Shown: piece after piece, positions 7,073-16,000 of the stretch
How positions within the stretch are numbered: position 1 is the stretch's first letter
Layout of the letters: each line of letters opens with the position of its first letter
Origin: a virus
DNA: 27,281 bases
IMG/VR virus record: IMGVR_UViG_3300025418_001582
Location: 1-27,281 of that record
Strand: one strand, 5' to 3'
Program-made: the position numbers and the translations under genes
Notes under the pieces: model-generated
What the model was told of the DNA's origin: nothing
The model's input: only the letters and a program-made list of their open reading frames with translations
The model's database searches: none

Positions 7073-7648
7073 ATGAGTGTTACTAAAAGAATCAACGGCG
7101 ATTATACTATTATTAATAGAGACCCGACGCTGGGCACACAGTCAAATGTAACCATTTCTACTAATAATTTCTATGTTGATGGAAATTTAATTGTTGGTGG
7201 TAATTCAACCCAAGTTACACGTACCAATGCTGTTATTGAAAATAACTATATTGTACTGAACCAAGGTGATCCTGGCCCAGGTGTAACACTAGGTACTAGC
7301 GGTATTGAAATCAATCGCGGAAATACTCCTGGATATGCTAACGTAGCTATTCGTTGGAACGAAGTAGCCGCACAATGGCAATTAACCAATGATGGTGTAA
7401 CTTTTACACAAATATCATCGGGTGCTGGTACAGCACTTGCTAACGTAGTAAGCGATCCAATCCCAACATTAGGTGGTAACCTAAATTTAAGCAATCACAC
7501 AATTTATAATGCACCGGCTGGTAACGTAAGCATTAGTATTTCTACTCCGGCCGCAGGCGGCACAGGTTTATATAGCACAACTACTTCGTTGGGCACACAC
7601 GAATTAATATTAAAGCGTTTGTCTTTAATTTATAACAATCTTCTCTAG
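7073..7648 (+). CDS. Virion/fibre-associated structural protein (191 aa)
   Basis: 191 residues. An N-terminal stretch SVTKRINGDYTIINRDP is followed by a module (about 33-115) with FYVDGNLIVGGNSTQVT, NAVIENNYIVLNQGD, SGIEINRGNTPGYANVAIRW and WQLTNDGVTF. Related modules occur twice in the 13015-17298 product and once in the 17388-19304 product, always as a VGNL or VNDP strand pair followed by a line ending in an aromatic/Glu-Ser turn. The C-terminus (ELILKRLSLIYNNLL) is short and helical. This looks like a component of a tail fibre or baseplate-proximal adhesin. It opens a block of six genes with very short gaps and has an AGGA site upstream. The exact role is not known to me. Confidence 0.78.
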   Translation: MSVTKRINGDYTIINRDPTLGTQSNVTISTNNFYVDGNLIVGGNSTQVTRTNAVIENNYIVLNQGDPGPGVTLGTSGIEINRGNTPGYANVAIRWNEVAAQWQLTNDGVTFTQISSGAGTALANVVSDPIPTLGGNLNLSNHTIYNAPAGNVSISISTPAAGGTGLYSTTTSLGTHELILKRLSLIYNNLL

Positions 7649-7657
7649 GAATAAAAA

Positions 7658-7972
7658 ATGAGCATACAGAATACATTATTATCAACTACGGCAGCCAATA
7701 TTATTGTTGGCAGTGGTGGATTAGGAACAGCAACTACTACAATTTATATGTGTAATCGTGGTGGAACAGCTACTACATTTAATCTGTACGCTGTGCCTGC
7801 TGGCTTTACTGCTAATGCTAACAACATTGTTTATAGTAACAAGTTGGTAGCATCAAACGATACTTACATCATGGATGTAGAAAAATTATTCTTAGGACCA
7901 AACGACGCACTAGTAGCCAACGCCAACGTAGCAAATTCAATCGTAGCAACAGTTAGCACTATAGGTATCTAA
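7658..7972 (+). CDS. Small beta-rich structural protein (104 aa)
   Basis: 104 residues, mostly short strands: TATTTIYMCNRGGTATTFNL (24-43), IVYSNKLVASNDTYIMDVEK (57-76), FLGPNDALVANANV (78-91) and a C-terminal VATVSTIGI. It resembles the small single-domain virion proteins of tailed phages in which a beta sandwich ends with an xVATVSxIGI strand; that is a recollection. AGGA precedes the ATG. It is two bases from the next gene and nine from the previous one, so it is co-expressed with the fibre block. Attachment to or capping of a fibre is a guess. Confidence 0.75.
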   Translation: MSIQNTLLSTTAANIIVGSGGLGTATTTIYMCNRGGTATTFNLYAVPAGFTANANNIVYSNKLVASNDTYIMDVEKLFLGPNDALVANANVANSIVATVSTIGI

Positions 7973-7974
7973 TA

Positions 7975-8409
7975 ATGGGACGTTATCTTAAAAACACTCA
8001 ATTGGTAGGCGGCGCTTACGCTGTGCAAATACCTGTGGGCACTGGCGGCATTGCACCAGACTCACCGGTTGCTGGCCAAATGCGATTTAATCAAGACAAT
8101 AGTAAGATTGAATTTTACTATAACAGTAGTTGGAACCAAGTTGCAAAAATTGGTAGCGCACAATTATTGATAGACACGTTTACTGGCGATGGTTCAACAT
8201 CGGCCTTTACACCAATGGCACAAAGTGAAACAGACCCAACAGCAGTAGCAGTATTCATTGGCGGAGTTTATCAAATTCCTACAACACACTATACAGTATC
8301 AGGATCTACTATTACATTCCAAACACCACCGCCGCTTTATACTGGATCAAGTCCAACTACAATTACTGTTATTCACAATATTAACAGCACTAAAACAATC
8401 GGAGACTAA
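7975..8409 (+). CDS. Fibre-type protein with the short YN/W module and GDGxT module (144 aa)
   Basis: 144 residues. GQMRFNQDNSKIEFYYNSSW (34-53) is a common phage-fibre strand pair of the form RYN-EYYNGxW. It is followed by DTFTGDGSTSAFTPM (67-81), VFIGGVYQIPTTHYTVSG (93-110) and TITFQTPPP. The same two-part unit is found near the C-termini of the 10422-12167 and 13015-17298 products, so this gene is essentially a free-standing copy of that unit. Its ATG follows the previous stop after two bases. It probably forms part of a fibre tip or a small adhesin, with no enzymatic motif. Confidence 0.78.
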   Translation: MGRYLKNTQLVGGAYAVQIPVGTGGIAPDSPVAGQMRFNQDNSKIEFYYNSSWNQVAKIGSAQLLIDTFTGDGSTSAFTPMAQSETDPTAVAVFIGGVYQIPTTHYTVSGSTITFQTPPPLYTGSSPTTITVIHNINSTKTIGD

Positions 8410-8412
8410 CCA

Positions 8413-10422
8413 ATGGCAATTGGTAAAATTTCCGGGACAATGCTACAGACAAACCTGGAACGTCAGGGAGTCGACCTAGCGGTAGATGCAAACGTAGCAT
8501 ACTTTGATGTTACCAATCGTCGCGTTGGTGTTAATAGAACAGCACCAGGATATACATTAGACGTCAATGGCAATGCTCGCATCGCTAACCTATTAATTCT
8601 TGGAAATACAATTTCCAGTAACACTGGTGTTATTAACCTTGGGTCAACAAGTAACATTACCATTTCAGGTGGCACACCTTATAACGTATTAATAACAGAT
8701 GGTAGTGGAAATATCAGTTTTAGTACTATCAGTAACGTAATTACATCCAGCGGAGCTTTTGCCAACACCATCAATCTTGGCGCAAATACCGCGGCAGCCT
8801 TTATCAGTAATGCAGTAACATTGACTAGTTCAACTAGCGTAACTAATGCAATCGCAGAATTAAATTATGTATTAGGTAAACTGGTTCCTCCTAGTCCTCC
8901 TGCATTTCCAAACAACACTACAATATCAATTACCACTGGCACCACAGCTGGTTACATGACTAACTTTACACAAACTGATAATTCAGGGTGGGGCAATTTA
9001 AGTGTCAGTGCTGGTACATTGGTTAACGCAGTACGTTCAGCAACATTTACAACATCGGCAGTTACAAGCGTAGGTCCTGGCACCACTGGTGTAGTTACAG
9101 CCTATGTTAATAACGTACCAAATGGTAACGTGACCTTAACTGGATCTAACAGCAACACAACCAATGGTAACTTGTATGTTTATAACGTTCAAGATTATCA
9201 CAATGTGGTATCTAGCGTAACAGCCGGCTTCTGGTCAGTATTTTCAACTTATGCTACTGCCACTAGCGGAGTACCCCCAGGATGGAACCGTGTTCGTATA
9301 TACGACAGCGGAACAGGGACTGCTACTAACGATGCTTATTGGTATTATGATTCTAGTACACCAGGAACTCCAACATTTGCTAACACTAGCATTTCTTTAG
9401 TAAGTAATTCAGTAATCTATTCAAGTACTATTCCGCATTTTACCAACAGTACAACTTTTAGAATTAAAGGCAACTTGACAAATTTAAGTGGAGACCTATA
9501 CAGTTCGTCTCCGTTTACTACTAGTGCAGGCGGAGCATTTGCAACACCAACAGTACCGGGTTATACAAGTTTTGTTCCTGCACTGACAACTCCATTAAGT
9601 CGCAACTATCTAACCAGCAGTTATTTTGAAACACCAGTTAGTATAAACAGCGGATTTGGTGCAAGTGCATCGGGTCCAAGTTTAACTTTTAACAACACCT
9701 ATGCCTCGGGTGGTACCGGTGCTGTTACAACAGGCGGTACAGTACTGTACAAAACTGGAACCAGTAACTCAATGGAAGAAACAGCTATTCCAGTCAGCGG
9801 TAGCTTAGGTGGTGGATATAGCTCTAACGGAGCTCGTATTGTTAATCCTGATGCCGGCACAGCCGCAGACAATCCTACCTATTCAGGTAGCGAAGGTGCA
9901 TTCAATAGCCAAACAGGTACATTTTATACAACAGATGCTACTATTGTTGGTGCTGTTCTTAAGTTCGATCAAACAAATTATTCATCGGGATACTTGCCAG
10001 TTGGTCCTAATCTAAGTGGACAAGGATCTGCACAATACTTTACATTCAAATTCCAACGTACAACAGTCAGTAAGTTTGACATACAGTTAACCACAGGTAG
10101 TTCAGGTGTTGCTGGTGTATGGGTAGCATTACCAGGAGTAACAGATGTAAGCTATGCTAGCCCAACTAAAGGTTGGTTAAATATGAACGTGGCCTATGCT
10201 GGAGCAGGTGCACCTGGAACAGGCAGCGGTGGTAACGGATCAGCTGGTTGTGCATTGTCGGGTAACTTACCATTAAATACACAAATTACAGGTTCAACCT
10301 ATACATGTACATTTGGTACATTAAGTAGTACTGCTAGTACAAGTAACGAAATTTATATTAGAATTAAGTTAACGTCAGGACAAACAGTCACAGCGTTACA
10401 GATTAACACAGCGAGCCGTTAA
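8413..10422 (+). CDS. Large virion/fibre protein (669 aa)
   Basis: 669 residues. The N-terminus MAIGKISGTMLQTNLERQGV, followed by LAVDANVAYFDVTNRRVGVN and YTLDVNGNARI (about 1-60), is the kind of N-terminal domain that anchors T4-like fibre or neck proteins to the virion. A short helix (AIAELNYVLGKLV, 146-158) and a Pro-rich hinge (PPSPPAFPN) lead into a long beta-rich Ser/Thr/Gly/Asn region (168-669) without the Gly-Asn repeats of the later genes. Aromatic-rich patches such as YWYYDSSTP (about 316-324) could bind sugars. The last base of the stop TAA is the first base of the next ATG, so translation is coupled. GGAG lies before its own start. No enzyme motif is visible. Confidence 0.8.
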   Translation: MAIGKISGTMLQTNLERQGVDLAVDANVAYFDVTNRRVGVNRTAPGYTLDVNGNARIANLLILGNTISSNTGVINLGSTSNITISGGTPYNVLITDGSGNISFSTISNVITSSGAFANTINLGANTAAAFISNAVTLTSSTSVTNAIAELNYVLGKLVPPSPPAFPNNTTISITTGTTAGYMTNFTQTDNSGWGNLSVSAGTLVNAVRSATFTTSAVTSVGPGTTGVVTAYVNNVPNGNVTLTGSNSNTTNGNLYVYNVQDYHNVVSSVTAGFWSVFSTYATATSGVPPGWNRVRIYDSGTGTATNDAYWYYDSSTPGTPTFANTSISLVSNSVIYSSTIPHFTNSTTFRIKGNLTNLSGDLYSSSPFTTSAGGAFATPTVPGYTSFVPALTTPLSRNYLTSSYFETPVSINSGFGASASGPSLTFNNTYASGGTGAVTTGGTVLYKTGTSNSMEETAIPVSGSLGGGYSSNGARIVNPDAGTAADNPTYSGSEGAFNSQTGTFYTTDATIVGAVLKFDQTNYSSGYLPVGPNLSGQGSAQYFTFKFQRTTVSKFDIQLTTGSSGVAGVWVALPGVTDVSYASPTKGWLNMNVAYAGAGAPGTGSGGNGSAGCALSGNLPLNTQITGSTYTCTFGTLSSTASTSNEIYIRIKLTSGQTVTALQINTASR

Positions 10423-12167
10423 TGCCAATTTCACAAACTAACCAAGTAGATTATCTCTTTAAGAAAATTGGTTATAGCGTAGCCAAGTCTGCCAACGCGA
10501 CAGTGAAATCGCCATCCAACGAAACAGTGGCTAGCCCTCTTACTATTAGGGGCGACAATATTTGGATTCAGTCAGGTAGTATTCCTGCAACGCCGCCTGG
10601 CAGTTCTGGGGGTGTAGTAACAGTCTACAGTGATGCTACAACCAACAGCGTAAAAACTACAGCAGATGCAACTAGTCCAACATCTGTAACTTGGAAAACT
10701 GGTATTACCAATTGGATTGACCCAAGTTTTAATTCCAACTATCAGGTTAAAATTTATCTTGATACCAGCACTAGTACTACACCACAGTCAACTGGCACAC
10801 AGTTATTCCCAGATGGTACAGGCAACAACGACAGTTGGTTCTTTGACTACGATGCTGGAACTGTAAACTTTCCAGACAATATTCCTAGTGTGGTTACTGC
10901 TAATCCAACAAAAGTTTTATATGTGGTGGGTTATGCTTATACTGGTTTGTATGGTATTTCCAACAGCGCCGCAGTTATCACAGGTACAGTTAATACTGCC
11001 AACGTTAGTCTGTATACCAACGTAACAAATTCTAGCACCAACTACAATTACAATCTATTGTTTGGTAACACAGCATCGGGTAACACACAGGTATTTGACA
11101 ATACTGCAATTACCTATAATCCAAACACAGGTAATCTAACCGTAGCCAACGTCATTGCAACTCATTATGGTAACATTGTTGGTAACGTTATTACTCCGAC
11201 ACAAACATTAATTACCACAGTTGGTACATTAACTAACTTAACTGTGGCTGGCAATACTACAAGTGGTAACGTGTTATCACCTAATGGCAATATTGGCAAT
11301 TTAATTTCTAACTTGTCAACTATTGTAACAGGTAACATTACAACTATTAATGCCAACTTGGCAACTGTTAATTACATCAACAACAATGTACTTGTTGCTA
11401 ATACGGCAACCATCACAGGACTGACAGTAACAGCCAATATCACTGCTGGTAATCTATATACCACACAGGCTAACCTAACTACCTTAATTGCCACAGGTAA
11501 CATTACTGCCACCAACTTTGTTGGCGTACAATTTGGTAACGTTAACACTAACAACATCATTGGTGGTACAGGGACTATTAATATTGTTCCTGGTACTAGC
11601 GGAGTAGTTAACGTAAACTCAACCACAGCTTTGTTGATTCCAAGTGGTACACAATCACAACGTCCAACTGGTGTAGCTGGTTATATTCGCTACAATCAAA
11701 ATACCAACATTGTTGAATATTATAATGGTAGTGCTTGGATTCCGGTAACTACCACAGTAAGCGATCAAACTTTTAACGGTGACGGCTCAAGCCAAACATT
11801 CAATTTAAGCAATCCAACCAATGCCGCTGGTATACTTGTAAGTATCAACGGTGTGGTACAAAACCCTAACACATACACAGTCAATGGCCCAGGCACACAA
11901 ATTACTTTTGTTGAAGCACCGTTAACAACTGACTCAGTAGATATTCGTTATCTATCTGTTGCAGTAACAAACAACGGCACTTTTGCAACAGATGTAACAG
12001 TTACAGGAAATATTACCATAACTGGATTACTATCAAGTCCTCTAACAACAAAAACATCGACTAGCACAGGCACCGCAGGACAAATTGCCTATGATGCAAA
12101 CTACATTTATATCTGTACTGCAACCAACACCTGGAAACGTGTAGCCCTATCTGGCGGCGTATTCTAA
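10422..12167 (+). CDS. Fibre protein with conserved N-terminal domain and repetitive shaft (581 aa)
   Basis: 581 residues in three parts. Residues 1-180 form a distinctive domain (VDYLFKKIGYSVAKSAN, SPLTIRGDNIWIQSGSIP, NWIDPSFNSNYQVKIYLD, DSWFFDYDAGTVNFPDNIP) that looks like a virion-attachment domain. Residues 180-400 are a low-complexity Thr/Asn/Val shaft with GN[IV]-type repeats, likely a trimeric beta structure. Residues 405-514 hold the YIRYNQ/EYYNGSAW unit plus NGDGSSQTFNL and VSINGVVQNP. The C-terminus (545-581) carries GTAGQIAYDANYIYICTATN followed by TWKR, a strand pair common at phage-fibre ends. It starts inside the stop of the preceding gene (TAATG). Confidence 0.83.
   Translation: MPISQTNQVDYLFKKIGYSVAKSANATVKSPSNETVASPLTIRGDNIWIQSGSIPATPPGSSGGVVTVYSDATTNSVKTTADATSPTSVTWKTGITNWIDPSFNSNYQVKIYLDTSTSTTPQSTGTQLFPDGTGNNDSWFFDYDAGTVNFPDNIPSVVTANPTKVLYVVGYAYTGLYGISNSAAVITGTVNTANVSLYTNVTNSSTNYNYNLLFGNTASGNTQVFDNTAITYNPNTGNLTVANVIATHYGNIVGNVITPTQTLITTVGTLTNLTVAGNTTSGNVLSPNGNIGNLISNLSTIVTGNITTINANLATVNYINNNVLVANTATITGLTVTANITAGNLYTTQANLTTLIATGNITATNFVGVQFGNVNTNNIIGGTGTINIVPGTSGVVNVNSTTALLIPSGTQSQRPTGVAGYIRYNQNTNIVEYYNGSAWIPVTTTVSDQTFNGDGSSQTFNLSNPTNAAGILVSINGVVQNPNTYTVNGPGTQITFVEAPLTTDSVDIRYLSVAVTNNGTFATDVTVTGNITITGLLSSPLTTKTSTSTGTAGQIAYDANYIYICTATNTWKRVALSGGVF
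11838..11860 (+). repeat. 23-bp exact repeat, copy 1 (VSINGVVQ unit)
   Basis: Twenty-three bases encoding VSINGVV and flanks are identical to 16729-16751 in the next large fibre gene, although the surrounding sequence has diverged. It is a candidate recombination or gene-conversion tract. Confidence 0.85.
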
Positions 12168-12182
12168 TGTTCCGGAGTTAGC

Positions 12183-12947
12183 ATGGGACTAAACATTGGG
12201 ACAGGAATTAAAATTGGTACAGGCATTGTAATTACTCCTATATTCACACCTCCACCACCAGTAGTAAATTCAAATCAAATATTATATTTAGATGGTCGTC
12301 AAACTAGCAGTTATCCTGGTACAGGTTCAACCTGGTATGACCTAAGCGGCCTTGGCAACAATGCCACTCTGTACAACAGTCCTACTTATGATGGTACCAG
12401 TCTAGTATTCTCTGGAGCAGGAACAGCACCTAGCCCGGGTACAGTAGGATCGGTGCAATACGGACAAGTGCCAAATGGTGTTTACTTTAACGGCGACTTT
12501 ACTATTAATACCTGGATCAAAATATCTGCCTACAACTACTGGCAACGTATTATTGACTTTGGTAACGGAGCCGGCAATAACTCTATACTATTAGCGTCAA
12601 CTTACGGTACATCGGGCTACCCTGGATTTTATGTTGGCAATGGTGGTAATAGTACACAGTTTCAATCTACTGCTCAACTATCCTATAATACCTGGTATAA
12701 TGTTGGCGCAACTATGTCAGGCACAACAGGAACTATATACGTAAATGGATCGGCCGCTGGCAGCCAAACTATGGGATATACAGCGGCAAACGTAACTCGT
12801 CAATATTGCTATATCGGACGTAGTGAATGGGCCGGAGACGGTATGTTCCAGGGTAGTATTGGCTCTATTTTGATATATAATCGTGCCCTAAGTTCTACGG
12901 AAATGCTGACAAATTTTAACGCACTACGTTCAGAATACAGCATATAA
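12183..12947 (+). CDS. LamG/concanavalin-A-like lectin domain protein
   Basis: 254 residues. A short Gly/Ile-rich N-terminus and a PPPPVV linker (about 23-28) are followed by one LamG-type jelly-roll (about 32-250): ILYLDGRQTSSYPGTGSTWY, then DLSG.GNNATL, YFNGDFTINTWIKI, WYNVGATMSGTTGTIYVNGS (171-190), and the C-terminal strand GSIGSILIYNRALSSTEM. The last motif is the typical end of phage and bacterial LamG_3 domains. Such domains bind carbohydrate or protein and would suit a receptor-binding tip. GGAG is at its ribosome binding site. It is the last gene of the 7073-12947 block. Two further LamG copies occur in the 24072-26249 gene. Confidence 0.88.
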   Translation: MGLNIGTGIKIGTGIVITPIFTPPPPVVNSNQILYLDGRQTSSYPGTGSTWYDLSGLGNNATLYNSPTYDGTSLVFSGAGTAPSPGTVGSVQYGQVPNGVYFNGDFTINTWIKISAYNYWQRIIDFGNGAGNNSILLASTYGTSGYPGFYVGNGGNSTQFQSTAQLSYNTWYNVGATMSGTTGTIYVNGSAAGSQTMGYTAANVTRQYCYIGRSEWAGDGMFQGSIGSILIYNRALSSTEMLTNFNALRSEYSI

Positions 12948-12975
12948 ATCCCTAGGTCCGAAATATTTCTGTAGC

Positions 12976-12983
12976 GATAAATA
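12976..12983 (+). promoter_or_regulatory. T4-type late promoter (GATAAATA)
   Basis: It matches the T4 late core at seven of eight bases and lies 31 bases before ATG 13015, with AAGG between. No clear terminator separates it from the LamG gene upstream. Confidence 0.7.
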
Positions 12984-13014
12984 ACAGTATACCTAAATAA
13001 ACAAGGATCTGAGC

Positions 13015-16000
13015 ATGGCCGTTACCCGTATTCAAAATAACCAGATTACCGATAAAACGATTACCTACGCAAAAATTGCGGATAATACGTTAACTGGTGG
13101 ACAGTTTAACCAAAATTTAACACTTAATTCCAACGTTACTATTGTTGGTAACTTGAGTATCAGTGGTAACACAACCACAATCCAATCAACAAACACATAC
13201 GTTAACGATCCATTGATTGTATTCAACAATGGATACACAGGCGCGGCAACATACGACATTGGTATGTTGGTGAACCGCAACTTGGCCAGCATGCCTGGCT
13301 TTGGCGCAGTTAACGCTTTCCTAGGTTGGAAAGAATCAGATCAAGCGTTTGAAGGTATTGCTACAGTTGAAACAGGAACAACTGCTGGCACAATTAATAA
13401 CTCAGGTTTTGCTAACTTACGTATTGGTAACGTAACAGCCAACAGCTTGACTCTAAGCACAGGTACCTTAACAGCAAGTAACGGTATTATCAATACACCA
13501 ATCTCAGGTAGCACAGGTTCCTTTACAACTTTATTTGGTACTAACTTCAGTACTGGTAATGCTCAAATCACAGGTGGTACAAGTTTTGTAGGTACAACAG
13601 GTACTCCAGTTGCTGGTGTTTATACAACCACAGCACAGATCCAAACTGCTATCACTCAATATGAAACTGTAGCAGTTGGTTTCTATAGTCCAAACGTATT
13701 CATCAACGGTGGTTACTTAAACAACTTAGCAAACATTGCCGCTGGCACGGCATTCCTTGCTACACTAAATTCAAGCACTGGTAACATTACAGCATTGAGC
13801 GGTACAAGTGCTAACATTATTACAGTCTACTCAGCAAACTTTGGATCACCAAACGTTCGAGTAACCGGTGGTTACTTAACTGGCTTAGCCAACGTAAGTA
13901 CAACATACGATACAGTAACAAACTTCTATACAGCCAACGCTGTAATTGCTGGTGGTTACATCAGTGCATTGAGTAATATTGGTGCCACCTACGGTACATT
14001 TACAAACTTATATGCGGCCAATGCTACAATCGCAAGTGGCACATTCACCGGTGGTGCTGTTAACGCAGTGGCTGGTAACATTACAACTGGCTACTTTGGT
14101 TCATTGAACACAGCCAACGCCGTAATCAGTGGCGGATACATTAGTGCTTTATCAAACGTAGCCGCAACATACGCAACATTTACAAACTTAGCATCAGGCA
14201 ACGCTGTAATTACCGGTGGTAGTATTACTGGTGACACTAGTGGTACATTTGTAACACTACAAGGTACAAACTTCTCAACAGGCAATGCTCAGATTACTGG
14301 TGGTAGTATTACAGGTCTAGTTCAATTAGCTGGACAATATGTTACAGCCACAACTGGTTTATCAACTGCCAACGCTGTTATTACAGGTGGTAGCGTTAAC
14401 TCTACTCCAATTGGTGGAACAACAGCCAGCTCGGGCGCATTTACAACACTAAGCGCAAGCAACCAATTATATGTAAGTACCAGTACAGCAAGTACAACAG
14501 CCAACACTGGTGCGTTAGTAGTTGCAGGCGGTGTTGGTATTGGTGGCGACTTAAACGTTGGTGGTAAATCGACTATTACAGGTAACTTAACGATTAGTGG
14601 TAACTTGAGTGTAACAGGTAATAGCGTAAGCATTGGTTCTAGCACATTAAGTGTTAACGATCCAATTATCAACTTACATACACCAAGCGACTTGACACCT
14701 TTAACAACCAATGATGGATTTGATATTGGTATCAAAATGCACTATTACAACGGTGTTGATAGTGCGGCATTCATGGGTCGTGCCAACGACACTGGATATC
14801 TAGAGTGGTATGGCGCAGGAACAGACATAGCCAACGTGTTCGTTGGTACTGCATACGGTGGTGCTAAATTTGGTTCCATGATTTTAGCCAATGCTCGCAC
14901 AGCCACAGGTGGTCTAAGTGCTAATACCGGTACGCTACAAGTATACGGTGATGGTAGTGTAAGTGGAAACTTGTATGTTGGCGGTACATTAACATTGCCA
15001 GGTATTACAGTTACTGGTACAGGTGGTGGTGCAAGCTCATATGCACCAAACTTCAGCTCACCAAACGTATTAATCACTGGTGGTAGTATTACAGGTATCA
15101 CTAGCGGTACATTTACCACACTACAAGCAACTAACTTTAGTTCTGGTAATGCTGTAATTACTGGTGGTAGTATTAGTGGTATTACTATTCCAAGCCTTGG
15201 TACTATTGCTATTACCAACCTTTCAACTGCTAATGCTGTAATCAGCGGTGGTTATATCAGTGCGTTAAGCAACGTTGCTGCCACATACGCAACATTTACT
15301 AACTTGGCATCAGGTAATGCTGTTATTACTGGTAGCCAAACTTATATTGGTACAAGTGGCACACCAATTGCTAACATTTATGCTAGCTTAGGTACATTTA
15401 CAACATTAAACACAACAACTGAGTACGCTACTAACCTTGGTAGTCCAAACTTAGTAGTCACTGGCGGTAGTATTAATAACACAGTTATTGGTAATGCCAC
15501 TCCGGCAGCCGCAACATTTACTACTGTGGTGTCAACAGGTACTGCTATCTATGCAGGTAACATTGTTGGTAACTCTACCACAGCAAGCACAAGCACAACA
15601 ACTGGTGCTTTAGTATTAACTGGCACAGGTGGTGCTGGTATTGGTGGTGCATTGAACGTTGGCGGTATCAGTACATTAGGCGGTAACCTAGTATTAACAG
15701 CCGCTACCAACACAAACAATAACACAACCGGCGCATTGGTAATTGCCAACGGTGGTATAGCAGTACTTGGTAATATCAACTCAGCGGGTCAGATGTTTAT
15801 TGGTTCGCTAGCACAGTCAACTCCATTAACAAGTGCAATCGCTGTTAAACGTGGCACAAGTATAACTGGTGCTGGTGTACAATATACACAAGACGCTTTA
15901 ATTAACGCAACAAATACTGGTTCAAGTGATTTTATTGCTTATCCAAACAACTATAACTTGTCAGTGGGTGACCAAGGTTGGATGGATATGGGCTTCACTG

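Noticed and set aside
8258-8479. 73-codon + strand frame across the junction of two fibre genes
   Set aside because: It is a shadow in another frame of the two adjacent genes, which have good start sites and clear motifs.
12948-12975. Terminator between the LamG gene and the 12976 promoter
   Set aside because: Only a small AT palindrome (AAATATTT, 12961-12968) is present, with no GC stem and T run.
13500-15500. CRISPR-like array from regularly spaced DNA repeats
   Set aside because: The repeats lie inside one long open frame, vary at third codon positions and are spaced as protein modules; there are no cas genes.
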